Positions 25,540-33,571 of a stretch of 64,000 nucleotides of DNA are shown here, piece by piece. Source of the DNA: Grimontia kaedaensis (lineage in GTDB: Bacteria > Pseudomonadota > Gammaproteobacteria > Enterobacterales > Vibrionaceae); NCBI RefSeq assembly GCF_023746615.1, contig NZ_CP082276.1, forward strand, positions 1,426,001 to 1,490,000. Reading direction: 5' to 3'. Numbering within the stretch: the stretch's first letter is position 1; each line of letters begins with the position of its first letter. The notes under the pieces were generated by a model. The model worked only from the letters and a program-made list of their open reading frames with translations, did no database searches and had not been told where the DNA came from. Made by a program: the position numbers and the translations under genes.

Positions 25540-26373
25540 ATGAGTCAACTTGCAGGACAAGAAGCCCCTCTTTCATCCAATCACTACGAAGCAGCCCTGA
25601 CACAGGCACGTGAATTAAGAAATCTGACACGTGACGGCAAGTTTATTGGTTCGACAAGTGGATTTGCCCCTGGCATCGCACAGGGAAACCTTGTCATTCT
25701 TCCCAAAGACTGGGCAGACGACTTTCTTGTATTTTGTCAGAAGAACCCCGTTCCCTGTCCTCTGTTATCAGTATCCAGCCCGGGTGAACCAATGATTGAT
25801 TTGCTTGGCAAGGATATCGATATTCGCACCGATGTACCTGAGTACCATATCTTCAGAAACGGTGAATTGGCTGAGAAAACTCATGACATTAAAGATCTTT
25901 GGTGGCATGACATGGTGACTTTTGTCTTGGGTTGTTCTTTCTCGTTTGAAGATGCTTTGATTCGTGCTGGCCTGTCCCTTCGTAATATTGATTGCCAATC
26001 GAATGTATCAATGTTCCGCACCAACTTGGCGACGACACCAAGCCAATATTTCAGTGGGAACATGGTGGTTACTATGCGCCCGTTTAAACCAGCTGATGCG
26101 ATTCGCGCCATTCAAATTACTTCCCGCTATCCGAAATCCCATGGTGCGCCAGTACATATAGGAAACCCCGCCGACATTGGCATCAAAGATCTCTCCAACC
26201 CGGATTTTGGTGATGCAGTACCTATTAAGGACGGTGAAATCCCCGTTTTCTGGGCATGTGGTGTAACGCCACAGTTGGCCATTATTAATGCTAAGCCGCC
26301 CATCGCCATTACCCATGCACCCGGCAAGATGCTGGTGACGGATATCAGTAACGAGCAACTCTCAGTTTTATAA
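25540..26373 (+). CDS. Putative hydro-lyase of the D-glutamate cyclase-like family (DUF1445/YcsI)
   Basis: 277 residues, near the usual 265 for this family. Motifs include RDGKFIGSTSGFAPGIAQGNLVILP near the start, FVLGCSFSFEDAL (with the conserved Cys) in the middle, and MVVTMRPFKPADAIRAIQITSRYP, then FWACGVTPQLAI. The mitochondrial relative DGLUCY interconverts D-glutamate and 5-oxo-D-proline. Its place in front of a TRAP importer and pxpABC makes a role in 5-oxoproline/glutamate metabolism likely here. The enzyme reaction itself is not shown by sequence. Seems to be the first gene of the operon; RBS AAGGAAAGCC precedes the ATG. Confidence 0.85.
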   Translation: MSQLAGQEAPLSSNHYEAALTQARELRNLTRDGKFIGSTSGFAPGIAQGNLVILPKDWADDFLVFCQKNPVPCPLLSVSSPGEPMIDLLGKDIDIRTDVPEYHIFRNGELAEKTHDIKDLWWHDMVTFVLGCSFSFEDALIRAGLSLRNIDCQSNVSMFRTNLATTPSQYFSGNMVVTMRPFKPADAIRAIQITSRYPKSHGAPVHIGNPADIGIKDLSNPDFGDAVPIKDGEIPVFWACGVTPQLAIINAKPPIAITHAPGKMLVTDISNEQLSVL

Positions 26374-26408
26374 GTATTAATAGGACACTAGTGAAAAGGA
26401 GACTTCCG

Positions 26409-27386
26409 ATGAAGTTGTTGAAAAACCTGCTGCCAGCTATGGCAGTGTCTCTCGCTGCACTTTCTGTGCCTTCTGCACTCGCTGCGCAATGGCATATGCC
26501 GACACCTTACGGTGATGCTAACTTGCCGACCAAAATCGCCTATGACTTTGCTGAGCAAATCAAAACATCCACAGGTGGAGAGGTCGATATCAAAGTTCAC
26601 TCGGGCGCATCTTTGATGAAGCACCCTGAAATCCCTCGCGCGGTGCGCACAGGACAAGTGCAGCTTGGCGAAGTCTTCATTGGCATCATGGGTAATACCC
26701 ACCCTATTTTTAAGCACGACAACATTCCTTTCCTCGCCACTGACTACGAGCAAGCCCAGAAACTGTGGGAAGCCGCTAAACCAGAGATTGAAAAACAACT
26801 CAGTAAAGAAGGCATGATCCTGCTCTACACCGTGCCATGGCCTGCACAAAGCCTTTACACCAAAAAGCCGGTGAACTCGCTGGCTGACATTAAAGGCACC
26901 AAGATGCGCGCTTATAGCCCATCAACATCCCGTCTTGCTGACCTGATGGACACCACACCCACCACGGTTCAGGTGCCGGATATTCCACAGGCATTTAGCA
27001 CTGGCATTATCGATGCGATGGTCACATCACCTTCGACTGGCGCAAACGGTCAAGCATGGGATTACCTGAGCCACTTCACCGAGATCAAAGCCTGGATTCC
27101 AAAGAACTTTGTCGTCGTGAACAAGCGCGCATTTAAGCGTTTGGACAAAGACGCTCAGAAAGCCATTTTGGATGCAGCAGCAGCAGCCGAAGCACGTGGC
27201 TGGGCAGAGGTTTTAGATCAAGAAGCCAAAGACACCAAAACACTCGCTGACAACGGCATTGTGGTTTCGAAACCTTCCGAGCAATTGCTAAATGAGCTTC
27301 AGGCGATTGGCGTGACCATGACTGAAGAGTGGGAAGCAGAAAACTCACAAGCGCTAGCGCCTGTTCTGAAAGCCTATAAAAACTAA
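26409..27386 (+). CDS. TRAP transporter solute-binding protein (DctP type)
   Basis: 325 residues from the ATG with AAGGAG seven bases upstream; a GTG at 26391 is in frame but has no RBS. Signal peptide ends near ALAAQ. The DctP fold shows SGASLMKHPEIPRAVRTGQVQLGE, the substrate-arginine segment GTKMRAYS (conserved Arg that pairs with the ligand carboxylate), and VPDIPQAFSTGIIDAM. A carboxylate such as 5-oxoproline is the likely ligand, from the neighbouring genes. Two hairpins follow before the permease genes, a common way to keep binding protein in excess. Confidence 0.9.
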   Translation: MKLLKNLLPAMAVSLAALSVPSALAAQWHMPTPYGDANLPTKIAYDFAEQIKTSTGGEVDIKVHSGASLMKHPEIPRAVRTGQVQLGEVFIGIMGNTHPIFKHDNIPFLATDYEQAQKLWEAAKPEIEKQLSKEGMILLYTVPWPAQSLYTKKPVNSLADIKGTKMRAYSPSTSRLADLMDTTPTTVQVPDIPQAFSTGIIDAMVTSPSTGANGQAWDYLSHFTEIKAWIPKNFVVVNKRAFKRLDKDAQKAILDAAAAAEARGWAEVLDQEAKDTKTLADNGIVVSKPSEQLLNELQAIGVTMTEEWEAENSQALAPVLKAYKN

Positions 27387-27402
27387 GTAAGTAGTTACTT
27401 AC
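27387..27402 (+). repeat. Short palindrome after the TRAP binding-protein gene
   Basis: GTAAGTA-GT-TACTTAC, a 7-bp perfect hairpin directly after the dctP stop. It precedes the GC-rich hairpin at 27412-27440. Confidence 0.55.
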
Positions 27403-27411
27403 TACGACGTA

Positions 27412-27440
27412 CCCTCCCCTGGAAACGGACTTGGGGAGGG
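27412..27440 (+). promoter_or_regulatory. GC-rich hairpin between dctP and dctQ
   Basis: CCCTCCCC / GGGGAGGG, an 8-bp perfect stem with a 13-base loop, no U-tract. It may stabilise the upstream mRNA or attenuate read-through, giving more binding protein than permease. Confidence 0.55.
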
Positions 27441-27479
27441 CTTCAATACCCTGAGCTACGCCTGTCTGGAAGCATTATT

Positions 27480-28046
27480 ATGAAACGAGCTCTGTACCTG
27501 CTGTCGGGTGGTTTATCCGGCTTCTTTATTGTGTTGATCATGCTGATCATCCTCGCCCAAATTATTGGCCGTATGATGGGCTTTATTGTCCCGTCGGCAG
27601 AAGATTTCTCCGGTTACGCTTTGGCTGCCTCAACCTTCTTTGGCCTAGCCTATACCTTTCGTGAAGGTGGTCATATCCGCGTTAACCTTGCTATTCAAAG
27701 GTTGCCAGAATCGCTGCAACGCCCTCTGGAGACTCTGGTCCTAACCCTTGCGTTTTTACTGCTTTGTTTCTGTAGCTATTACTGCACTTACATGGTCTGG
27801 GAATCCTATGACTTTGAAGAAGTTACCCACGGTTACATTCCGATTCCTCTGTGGATTCCACAAGTGCCACTCGCGGTAGGCATGATTGCATTCAATCTCG
27901 CTGTACTGGATAGCCTGATTGACAACATTCGCGGTATTACCCCCCATTACAAGCAGTTGGAAGGTGAAGACGTTTCGCTCGAACTGATTGAAAACCCTGA
28001 CGAAGCATCAGCTCCGCAGGTAAGCAGCAAGGAGCGCGCAAAATGA
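27480..28046 (+). CDS. TRAP transporter small permease (DctQ type)
   Basis: 188 residues with four membrane helices (about 8-30, 45-65, 85-107, 128-150) and the AEDFSGYALAASTFFGLAYTFREGGHIRV motif of DctQ proteins (quoted in parts: SGYALAASTFFGLAYTF, REGGHIRV). The polar C-terminal tail ends just before the next gene, with which it overlaps by four bases (ATGA). It forms the membrane complex with DctM. Confidence 0.9.
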   Translation: MKRALYLLSGGLSGFFIVLIMLIILAQIIGRMMGFIVPSAEDFSGYALAASTFFGLAYTFREGGHIRVNLAIQRLPESLQRPLETLVLTLAFLLLCFCSYYCTYMVWESYDFEEVTHGYIPIPLWIPQVPLAVGMIAFNLAVLDSLIDNIRGITPHYKQLEGEDVSLELIENPDEASAPQVSSKERAK

Positions 28047-29353
28047 CGGACATGACCTTAATCTCATTTATTCTTGCCATCTCCATGCTGCTGTTTTTAG
28101 CCGCTGGTTTATGGGTATCCCTTGCCTTAATTGGTGTCGGTGTCATGGGTCTGTACATGACGGGTAACGAACAAATCGGCCTGCTGTTTGGCTCTTCAAG
28201 CTGGGGAGCGAGCACCAGTTGGTCGCTGACAGCCCTACCAATGTTTATCTGGATGGGTGAGCTTTTATTCCGAACCCGACTCTCGGAAGATCTGTTTAAA
28301 GGTCTTTCGCCTTGGCTGAGCAGTTTTCCCGGCAAACTGCTGCATGTGAATGTGTTGAGCTGCGGCATATTCGCTGCCGTATCAGGCTCATCCGCCGCCA
28401 CTGCGGCCACTATTGGACGCATGACCCTGCCCGAGCTGAAAGCGCAGGGCTACAGCGAGAAAATGGCCGTCGGCACGCTGGCAGGTTCCGGTACTCTGGG
28501 TCTTCTTATTCCGCCTTCCATCATTCTCATTGTGTATGGGGTGGCAGCAGAAGTGTCCATTGGACGCTTATTTATCGCCGGAGCCCTTCCCGGCATCATG
28601 TTGATGCTCCTGTTTGTAGGTTACACCACCATCTGGGCATTGATGAATAAAAATGAAGTGCCTCAGCACTCGAGCAACGATGTTAATTGGCAAGTTAGAT
28701 TCAAAGCGCTGAAAAAGCTGCTCCCGATAGTCGCTCTTATTTCCTTTGTTTTGGGGTCGATCTACGGCGGTTTCACTACACCGACAGAAGCAGCAGCGCT
28801 TGGCGTGTTTGGCGCCATGGTTTTGGCCGCCCTTACCGGCTCGTTGAGTCGCCAGAGTTTTATCGACAGTTTACTGGGTGCCGTGAAAAGTGCCTGTATG
28901 ATTGGCTTTATTCTCGTGGGCGCGCATTTTCTTACACTGGCAATGGGATTCCTCGGCATTCCCCGCGCGTTAGCGGAGTGGATTGCTGCGATGTCACTGT
29001 CGCCGTTTGAACTCCTGCTTTACCTCACCATTCTGTTTGTGGTGCTGGGCTGCTTTCTGGATGGTATTTCTGTGGTGGTTCTGACCGTTGCAGTGGTATT
29101 GCCTATGGTGCAGCAGGCAGGGATTGATTTGCTGTGGTTCGGTATCTTCATCGTTCTGGTGGTGGAGCTGTCGCAAATCACCCCGCCCGTCGGTTTCAAC
29201 CTGTTTGTTATTCAGGCACTCACGGGCAAAAACATTCTGTATGTCGCACGCGCTGCGTTTCCGTTTTTTATGCTGATCCTTTTAGGGTTAGTGTTGATTA
29301 CTGCCTTCCCGGAAATCGTGACCTATCTGCCGACCACCATGAGTCAGCGCTAG
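28043..29353 (+). CDS. TRAP transporter large permease (DctM type)
   Basis: 436 residues with about 12 membrane helices. Motifs of the DctM family include the ALPMFIWMGELLFRT, SGSSAATAATIGRMTLPELK and GSGTLGLLIPPSIILIVYG segments. It carries the substrate together with sodium ions across the inner membrane. Gene overlaps dctQ by four bases and is followed 49 bases later by pxpA, so the importer and the catabolic genes are almost certainly co-transcribed. Confidence 0.92.
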   Translation: MTDMTLISFILAISMLLFLAAGLWVSLALIGVGVMGLYMTGNEQIGLLFGSSSWGASTSWSLTALPMFIWMGELLFRTRLSEDLFKGLSPWLSSFPGKLLHVNVLSCGIFAAVSGSSAATAATIGRMTLPELKAQGYSEKMAVGTLAGSGTLGLLIPPSIILIVYGVAAEVSIGRLFIAGALPGIMLMLLFVGYTTIWALMNKNEVPQHSSNDVNWQVRFKALKKLLPIVALISFVLGSIYGGFTTPTEAAALGVFGAMVLAALTGSLSRQSFIDSLLGAVKSACMIGFILVGAHFLTLAMGFLGIPRALAEWIAAMSLSPFELLLYLTILFVVLGCFLDGISVVVLTVAVVLPMVQQAGIDLLWFGIFIVLVVELSQITPPVGFNLFVIQALTGKNILYVARAAFPFFMLILLGLVLITAFPEIVTYLPTTMSQR

Positions 29354-29402
29354 CAGGACAAACTGCTTCTAAAGAAAGCAGAGCAACAAGGAGTGAGTTG
29401 AG

Positions 29403-30143
29403 ATGAAATTAAATTGCGACATGGGAGAAAGCTTCGGTGCCTGGACCATGGGGAAAGACGCCGAAGTGATGCCCTGCATTGATATGGCAAGCATCGCCTG
29501 TGGCTTTCATGCCTCGGATCCAGTCACGATGCAAAAGACCGTCGCTTTAGCCCTTGAACATGGTGTCACCATTGGCGCCCACCCTGGCTACCCGGATTTG
29601 ATGGGCTTCGGCCGCCGCAAATTTGATTGCACAGAGGAAGAGCTTTTCGCCTGGCTTGGCTATCAAATCGGTGCGCTGAAAGGTATTTGCCGTCAACAAA
29701 AAGCCATTGTCGATTATGTGAAACCCCATGGTGCGCTCTACAACACCATGATGAAAGACATGACAGTGCTGAAGACTGTAATGCTTGCGGTGAAAGCTGC
29801 TGCGCCGGGTTGTCCCTTGGTGGTGATGGCGATTCCTGAGCGCCAACCTATTCTCGATTTAGCCGCAGACGTCGGCATTGACGTGATGTTTGAAGCTTTT
29901 TCTGACCGCGCTTATGACGATGAAGGGTTCCTCGTCGATCGCCGTATTGAAGGCGCGGTTCATGGTAGTGCTGATGCCATTATCAAGCAGGTACAGCAGA
30001 TTGTTGAACAAGGTTCTGTCACAACTCTGAGTGGAAAAACACTCAAGGTGGATGCAGATACGCTCTGCATTCACGGAGATGGCCCCCACGCTTCGGCGGT
30101 AGCCCAAGCATTAAAGCAGTGGAGGGCAAATGGCGCGAATTGA
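29403..30143 (+). CDS. pxpA: 5-oxoprolinase subunit A (LamB/YcsF family)
   Basis: 246 residues, the standard length. The N-terminal signature LNCDMGESFGAW and the ACGFHASDP, TIGAHPGYPDLMGFGRR and VKPHGALYN motifs are intact, the last containing metal-site His residues of the family. With PxpB and PxpC it hydrolyses 5-oxo-L-proline to L-glutamate at the cost of ATP. The end overlaps pxpB by 14 bases. RBS AAGGAGTGAG precedes the ATG. Confidence 0.93.
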   Translation: MKLNCDMGESFGAWTMGKDAEVMPCIDMASIACGFHASDPVTMQKTVALALEHGVTIGAHPGYPDLMGFGRRKFDCTEEELFAWLGYQIGALKGICRQQKAIVDYVKPHGALYNTMMKDMTVLKTVMLAVKAAAPGCPLVVMAIPERQPILDLAADVGIDVMFEAFSDRAYDDEGFLVDRRIEGAVHGSADAIIKQVQQIVEQGSVTTLSGKTLKVDADTLCIHGDGPHASAVAQALKQWRANGAN

Positions 30144-30816
30144 GGCAGTCAATGAACAGACATTGATTGTGTATTTTGGGGACAGAATTGATGATGCTAT
30201 CGCCGCTGACGTCAACCGCGCCATCTTTCAGGTTCGGGAAAGTCTGGGGGATTTAGTCACAGACATCATCCCCTCCTACAACTCAATGTTGATTGGCTTT
30301 GACTTAAACAGAACGGACCGTTTTGACATCATCAAACGCATCCGGTTGGCGCTTGAATCCAACACTGACGCCGTCACCAATAACAACGACAATCAGGTAG
30401 TTGAGATTCCTGTCTACTACGGTGAGGAAGTCGCGCTGGATATGTCGGATGTGTGTGACAAAACCGGCCTAGACAGCGAGTCTGTCATCAAACTACACAG
30501 CGAGCGCGAGTACCGTGTTTACGCCATTGGTTTTAGCCCCGGCTTTGCCTATCTTGGCAGTTTGGATGACGCGATAGTCATGCCGCGTAAATCCACACCA
30601 CGCCTCAAAGTACCAACGGGCAGTGTAGGGCTGGCAGACAACCAAACAGCCATTTATCCCAGCAGCACACCGGGTGGCTGGCAAATTATCGGCCGTACAC
30701 CATTGAATATGGTGGACTGGGACAGCGAATCACTGGCCAAAGTCAATGTCGGCAACAAGGTAAGGTTCTGCCCTATCGATAAGGACGAATTTTTGAAGCA
30801 AGGCGGCGTGTTATGA
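30130..30816 (+). CDS. pxpB: 5-oxoprolinase subunit B (KipI family)
   Basis: 228 residues with the conserved FSPGFAYLG, PRKSTPRLKVPTGSVGLAD and YPSSTPGGWQIIGRT motifs of the PxpB/KipI (carboxyltransferase domain 1) family. It forms the catalytic pair with PxpC. Overlaps pxpA by 14 bases and pxpC by four bases (ATGA), so the three subunits are translationally coupled. In Bacillus the KipI relative also inhibits the sporulation kinase KinA, but that is not relevant in this organism. Confidence 0.93.
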   Translation: MARIEAVNEQTLIVYFGDRIDDAIAADVNRAIFQVRESLGDLVTDIIPSYNSMLIGFDLNRTDRFDIIKRIRLALESNTDAVTNNNDNQVVEIPVYYGEEVALDMSDVCDKTGLDSESVIKLHSEREYRVYAIGFSPGFAYLGSLDDAIVMPRKSTPRLKVPTGSVGLADNQTAIYPSSTPGGWQIIGRTPLNMVDWDSESLAKVNVGNKVRFCPIDKDEFLKQGGVL

Positions 30817-31733
30817 GCTTTGAAGTACTGAACCCCGGCATGCTTACCCTGCTGCAAGACAGTGGCCGCATCGGCTTCCAGCATTTGGGCATCACCACTG
30901 GAGGCCCAATGGATGAGCACGCTTTTTACTGGGCAAACCGTCTACTGGGAAATAAACCAGATGCAACGCAGCTCGAAATCACCTTCGGCCAACTGAAACT
31001 GCAGGTGAATGCCGCCACAACCCTTGCTATTACAGGCGCAGATCTTTCCGCCACCTTGAACGACAAAGTTATTCAGCCCTGGCTCACCTATGCAGTAAAG
31101 CCCGGTGATGTACTGGCGTTTGGTGCGCCGAAAAGTGGGCTACGCACCTATCTCGCCGTGGCTGGCGGCTTTGAATGTGAGCCCAAGCTGGGCAGCTGCT
31201 CCACAGTGAAAAGGGAGCAACTGGGCGGTTTAACCGGTCTTGGTGATGCCCTGAAAACGGGGGATATTCTGCCCTTCACCGCAACGACTGAGTTCACCGA
31301 ACAGCGCACGCCTAAATGGGCGATTCCCGATTACGATGCGCCGCTCGAACTCGGGGTGATGCCGTCCTATCAGCATGCGTCATTCAGCCATGATGAACAG
31401 ATGACGTTTTTCACCAGTGAGTATGAAGTCAGCCAGAACATCGACCGCATGGGTTATCGCTTGTCTGGTGCGCCAGTCAAAAGTAGCCTTGATGGCATCA
31501 TCTCAGAAGGTATCGCCTTTGGTGCGATTCAAATTCCGAATGACGGCCAACCGATCGTACTGATGAAGGACAGGCAAACCATTGGCGGCTACCCAAAAAT
31601 TGGCTGTTTGAGCAGTTTAGGTGCCGGCCAACTTTCGCAGCGCCAACCCGGGCAGATTGTTACCTTCTCCCCCATGGATGTTGCGGATGCCGAAGTGGAA
31701 AGAAGGCTCTTCAACCGGGTCATTTTCGGATGA
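30813..31733 (+). CDS. pxpC: 5-oxoprolinase subunit C (biotin-dependent carboxyltransferase-like)
   Basis: 306 residues. The N-terminal LTLLQDSGRIGFQHLGITTGGPMDEHAFYWANRLLGN stretch (seen as LLQDSGRIGFQHLG and GGPMDEHAF) and the SEGIAFGAIQIPNDGQPIVLMKDRQTIGGYPKIG region define the PxpC/KipA (CT_A_B) family. It completes the 5-oxoprolinase. It overlaps both neighbours by four bases, and the downstream NTF2-like gene is therefore part of the same coupled unit. Confidence 0.93.
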   Translation: MSFEVLNPGMLTLLQDSGRIGFQHLGITTGGPMDEHAFYWANRLLGNKPDATQLEITFGQLKLQVNAATTLAITGADLSATLNDKVIQPWLTYAVKPGDVLAFGAPKSGLRTYLAVAGGFECEPKLGSCSTVKREQLGGLTGLGDALKTGDILPFTATTEFTEQRTPKWAIPDYDAPLELGVMPSYQHASFSHDEQMTFFTSEYEVSQNIDRMGYRLSGAPVKSSLDGIISEGIAFGAIQIPNDGQPIVLMKDRQTIGGYPKIGCLSSLGAGQLSQRQPGQIVTFSPMDVADAEVERRLFNRVIFG

Positions 31734-32344
31734 GTCCATCTCAGGGGAAAATGGTGCACATCGACAAGGCCACGAATGCGAGGCCGGATGATGTGCGCCC
31801 TTTTCTCAACGCGATTAATCGGTATATCTCAGCCAAAGATAACAACAAGCCACACATGCTCACCAAAGTGTTTACTGAAGAATCACTGCTGGAAATGAAG
31901 GTCAACACCGACAGTATTTCGTTTCCCTCAGATGTGGTTGGCGTTGAAGCAATCAGCCATGTTCTGTCCTCCCAGTTCAACCAGCGTTTTGAGAATGTTT
32001 ATACCTTCTGCTTGTCAGACTCCATTATCCGGGATGACAACCTTCTCACCTGCAAATGGCTCGTAGTCATGACAGAAAAGGACAATGGCATTCTGCGCAT
32101 CGGTTGTGGCTATTACGACTGGCTGTTCAACGATGATTCTTCTATCTCGGCAAAAGACCCGAAAGTGGACAAGCTCACCATCACCATTGAGTACATGGCT
32201 ACCATCAACTATTCCAATAAAGATCACTTGCTCGATGGGATAGGCGAACTGCCCTACCCTTGGTGTTTCAGCAGTTCCCTGAGTATTGAAATGCCGATGA
32301 TAGAGGACTTAAAAACAGTGAGACGCTTTCTGGAACAGGATTAG
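31730..32344 (+). CDS. NTF2-like (SnoaL-type) protein in the 5-oxoprolinase operon
   Basis: 204 residues, beginning at the ATG that overlaps the pxpC stop (ATGA); an alternative ATG lies seven codons in. The N-terminal AINRYISAKDNN..HMLTKVFTEESLLEMKV and VGVEAISHVLSSQFNQRFENVYTFCLS stretches, and the C-terminal strand WLVVMTEKDNG..RIGCGYYDWLF, resemble SnoaL-like NTF2 cones. It has no signal peptide. No catalytic residue is recognised. Tight coupling to pxpC suggests a role in the same pathway; this is inference. Confidence 0.7.
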   Translation: MSPSQGKMVHIDKATNARPDDVRPFLNAINRYISAKDNNKPHMLTKVFTEESLLEMKVNTDSISFPSDVVGVEAISHVLSSQFNQRFENVYTFCLSDSIIRDDNLLTCKWLVVMTEKDNGILRIGCGYYDWLFNDDSSISAKDPKVDKLTITIEYMATINYSNKDHLLDGIGELPYPWCFSSSLSIEMPMIEDLKTVRRFLEQD

Positions 32345-32439
32345 AAATAGCCCTACATTTTATCTGGCGAAATGTGACGATTTTACGCTACGCTTCGCCT
32401 ACACCCTTTGCTTGATTACTGTCAGAAAAACAAAGAAAT

Positions 32440-32940
32440 ATGAATCTAATAACAAGAACTGCGCTAGCTTCAGATGCCAAAAGCATCACCGACATCGTCA
32501 ACCCCATTATCGAAAGTCGCCGATACGTGATTCTCGACTCCACGTTTTCGGTGTCAGACCAAAGTTTCTTCATTCAATACTTCCCGGTAAACGGCGTGTT
32601 TTTGGTTGCTGAAGACCATGACTCGAAAACCGTTCTTGGCTACCAAACCGTTGAGCCATACGCGAGTTATTCACGCGCACTCGATCATGTCGGCATTATC
32701 ACCACCTATGTCGATAAAAAACATCATCGTCAAGGCGTTGCAACGTCGCTGTTTGCTTCCACGCTCGATATCGCGCGCTCACGTGGCTTTGAAAAGCTGG
32801 TAGCCCAAGTCCGAGCTGATAATGAAACCGCGCTGCACGTTTATTTGAAACATGGCTTTGAAGTGTCAGGACGCGCGAAAAGTCATGCGAAAATTGGCGG
32901 CAAGTACATCGATGAGATTACGTTGGAACTGTTTCTGTAA
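32440..32940 (+). CDS. GNAT-family N-acetyltransferase
   Basis: 166 residues with a complete GNAT fold. The acetyl-CoA motif A is HHRQGVATSLF (near residue 88), preceded by VGIITTYVDKK, and followed by ARSRGFEKLVAQVRADNETALHVYLKHGF. Such enzymes acetylate amines such as amino acids, antibiotics or protein N-termini. The pattern resembles phosphinothricin/methionine-sulfoximine acetyltransferases, but substrate is not fixed. Probably its own transcription unit, closed by a strong terminator. Confidence 0.85.
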   Translation: MNLITRTALASDAKSITDIVNPIIESRRYVILDSTFSVSDQSFFIQYFPVNGVFLVAEDHDSKTVLGYQTVEPYASYSRALDHVGIITTYVDKKHHRQGVATSLFASTLDIARSRGFEKLVAQVRADNETALHVYLKHGFEVSGRAKSHAKIGGKYIDEITLELFL

Positions 32941-32962
32941 AGTTTAAATTTGCCTATTTAAA

Positions 32963-32990
32963 AACAGCCCAGACAAGTGTCTGGGCTGTT
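32963..32990. terminator. Terminator between GNAT gene and LruC-associated lipoprotein gene
   Basis: Perfect 13-bp stem AACAGCCCAGACA / TGTCTGGGCTGTT with an AG loop and T7. The A-run on the left lets it serve the convergent gene too. Confidence 0.88.
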
Positions 32991-33023
32991 TTTTTGGTAG
33001 CCTCGCTTTCAAATTTACACTGC

Positions 33024-33566
33024 TTACCAGACCCAGCTCGTTTCTGTGTTCGGAATCCTTTTCTGGACAGGCGGCGTTCCATCAGTAAACCAAACCTCAG
33101 CAAGCACGTAATAGTGAGATTCTGAAGAAACAAAATCGACAATTGCTTCTCCTGATTCCAAGGAAGAGAAAGCCATTCGACTGTTGTAGGCCGCCTTGTA
33201 GGTTCCGTTGTCATTCGCAGAAAACTCGCTGTATATCGACACTACACCGGGTGATGTTGAATAGCCGCTGATGTCGACGACAAAACTCTGCTCCAAAACA
33301 GGGCTATATGAGAAACCATCAGGCACAACTGTCTCGTTAAAGCTTGATGCTGAACTGGTGACGGTCTCCGGAATGTTTGCTTCGCCACCAGAGGTATCAA
33401 CCATCATTTCAAACTCTGACAGACTGGATACTTCAACATTGCTTTCCGGTGCAGACTCATCAACGGTAACGGTTGAAGACACGTTTGAACTACCGCTTCC
33501 ATCACCACCGCCACCACATGCGCTCAGAAGGGCCATTAACGCTAACACACTGATATTCTTATTCAT
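33024..33566 (-). CDS. Small secreted lipoprotein of unknown function
   Basis: 180 residues with lipobox LLSAC (Cys17) followed by GGGGDGSGSS and a Ser/Thr/Glu linker. The second half is a beta-rich acidic domain (VVSIYSEFSANDNGTYKAAYNSRMAF, read in parts) with no recognised family. It begins 5 bases after the LruC-domain gene stop, so the two share an mRNA, and the lipoprotein may anchor or accompany that secreted protein. Its leader matches that of the lipoprotein at 1975-3684. Confidence 0.7.
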   Translation of the reverse strand: MNKNISVLALMALLSACGGGGDGSGSSNVSSTVTVDESAPESNVEVSSLSEFEMMVDTSGGEANIPETVTSSASSFNETVVPDGFSYSPVLEQSFVVDISGYSTSPGVVSIYSEFSANDNGTYKAAYNSRMAFSSLESGEAIVDFVSSESHYYVLAEVWFTDGTPPVQKRIPNTETSWVW

Positions 33567-33571
33567 GGCAC

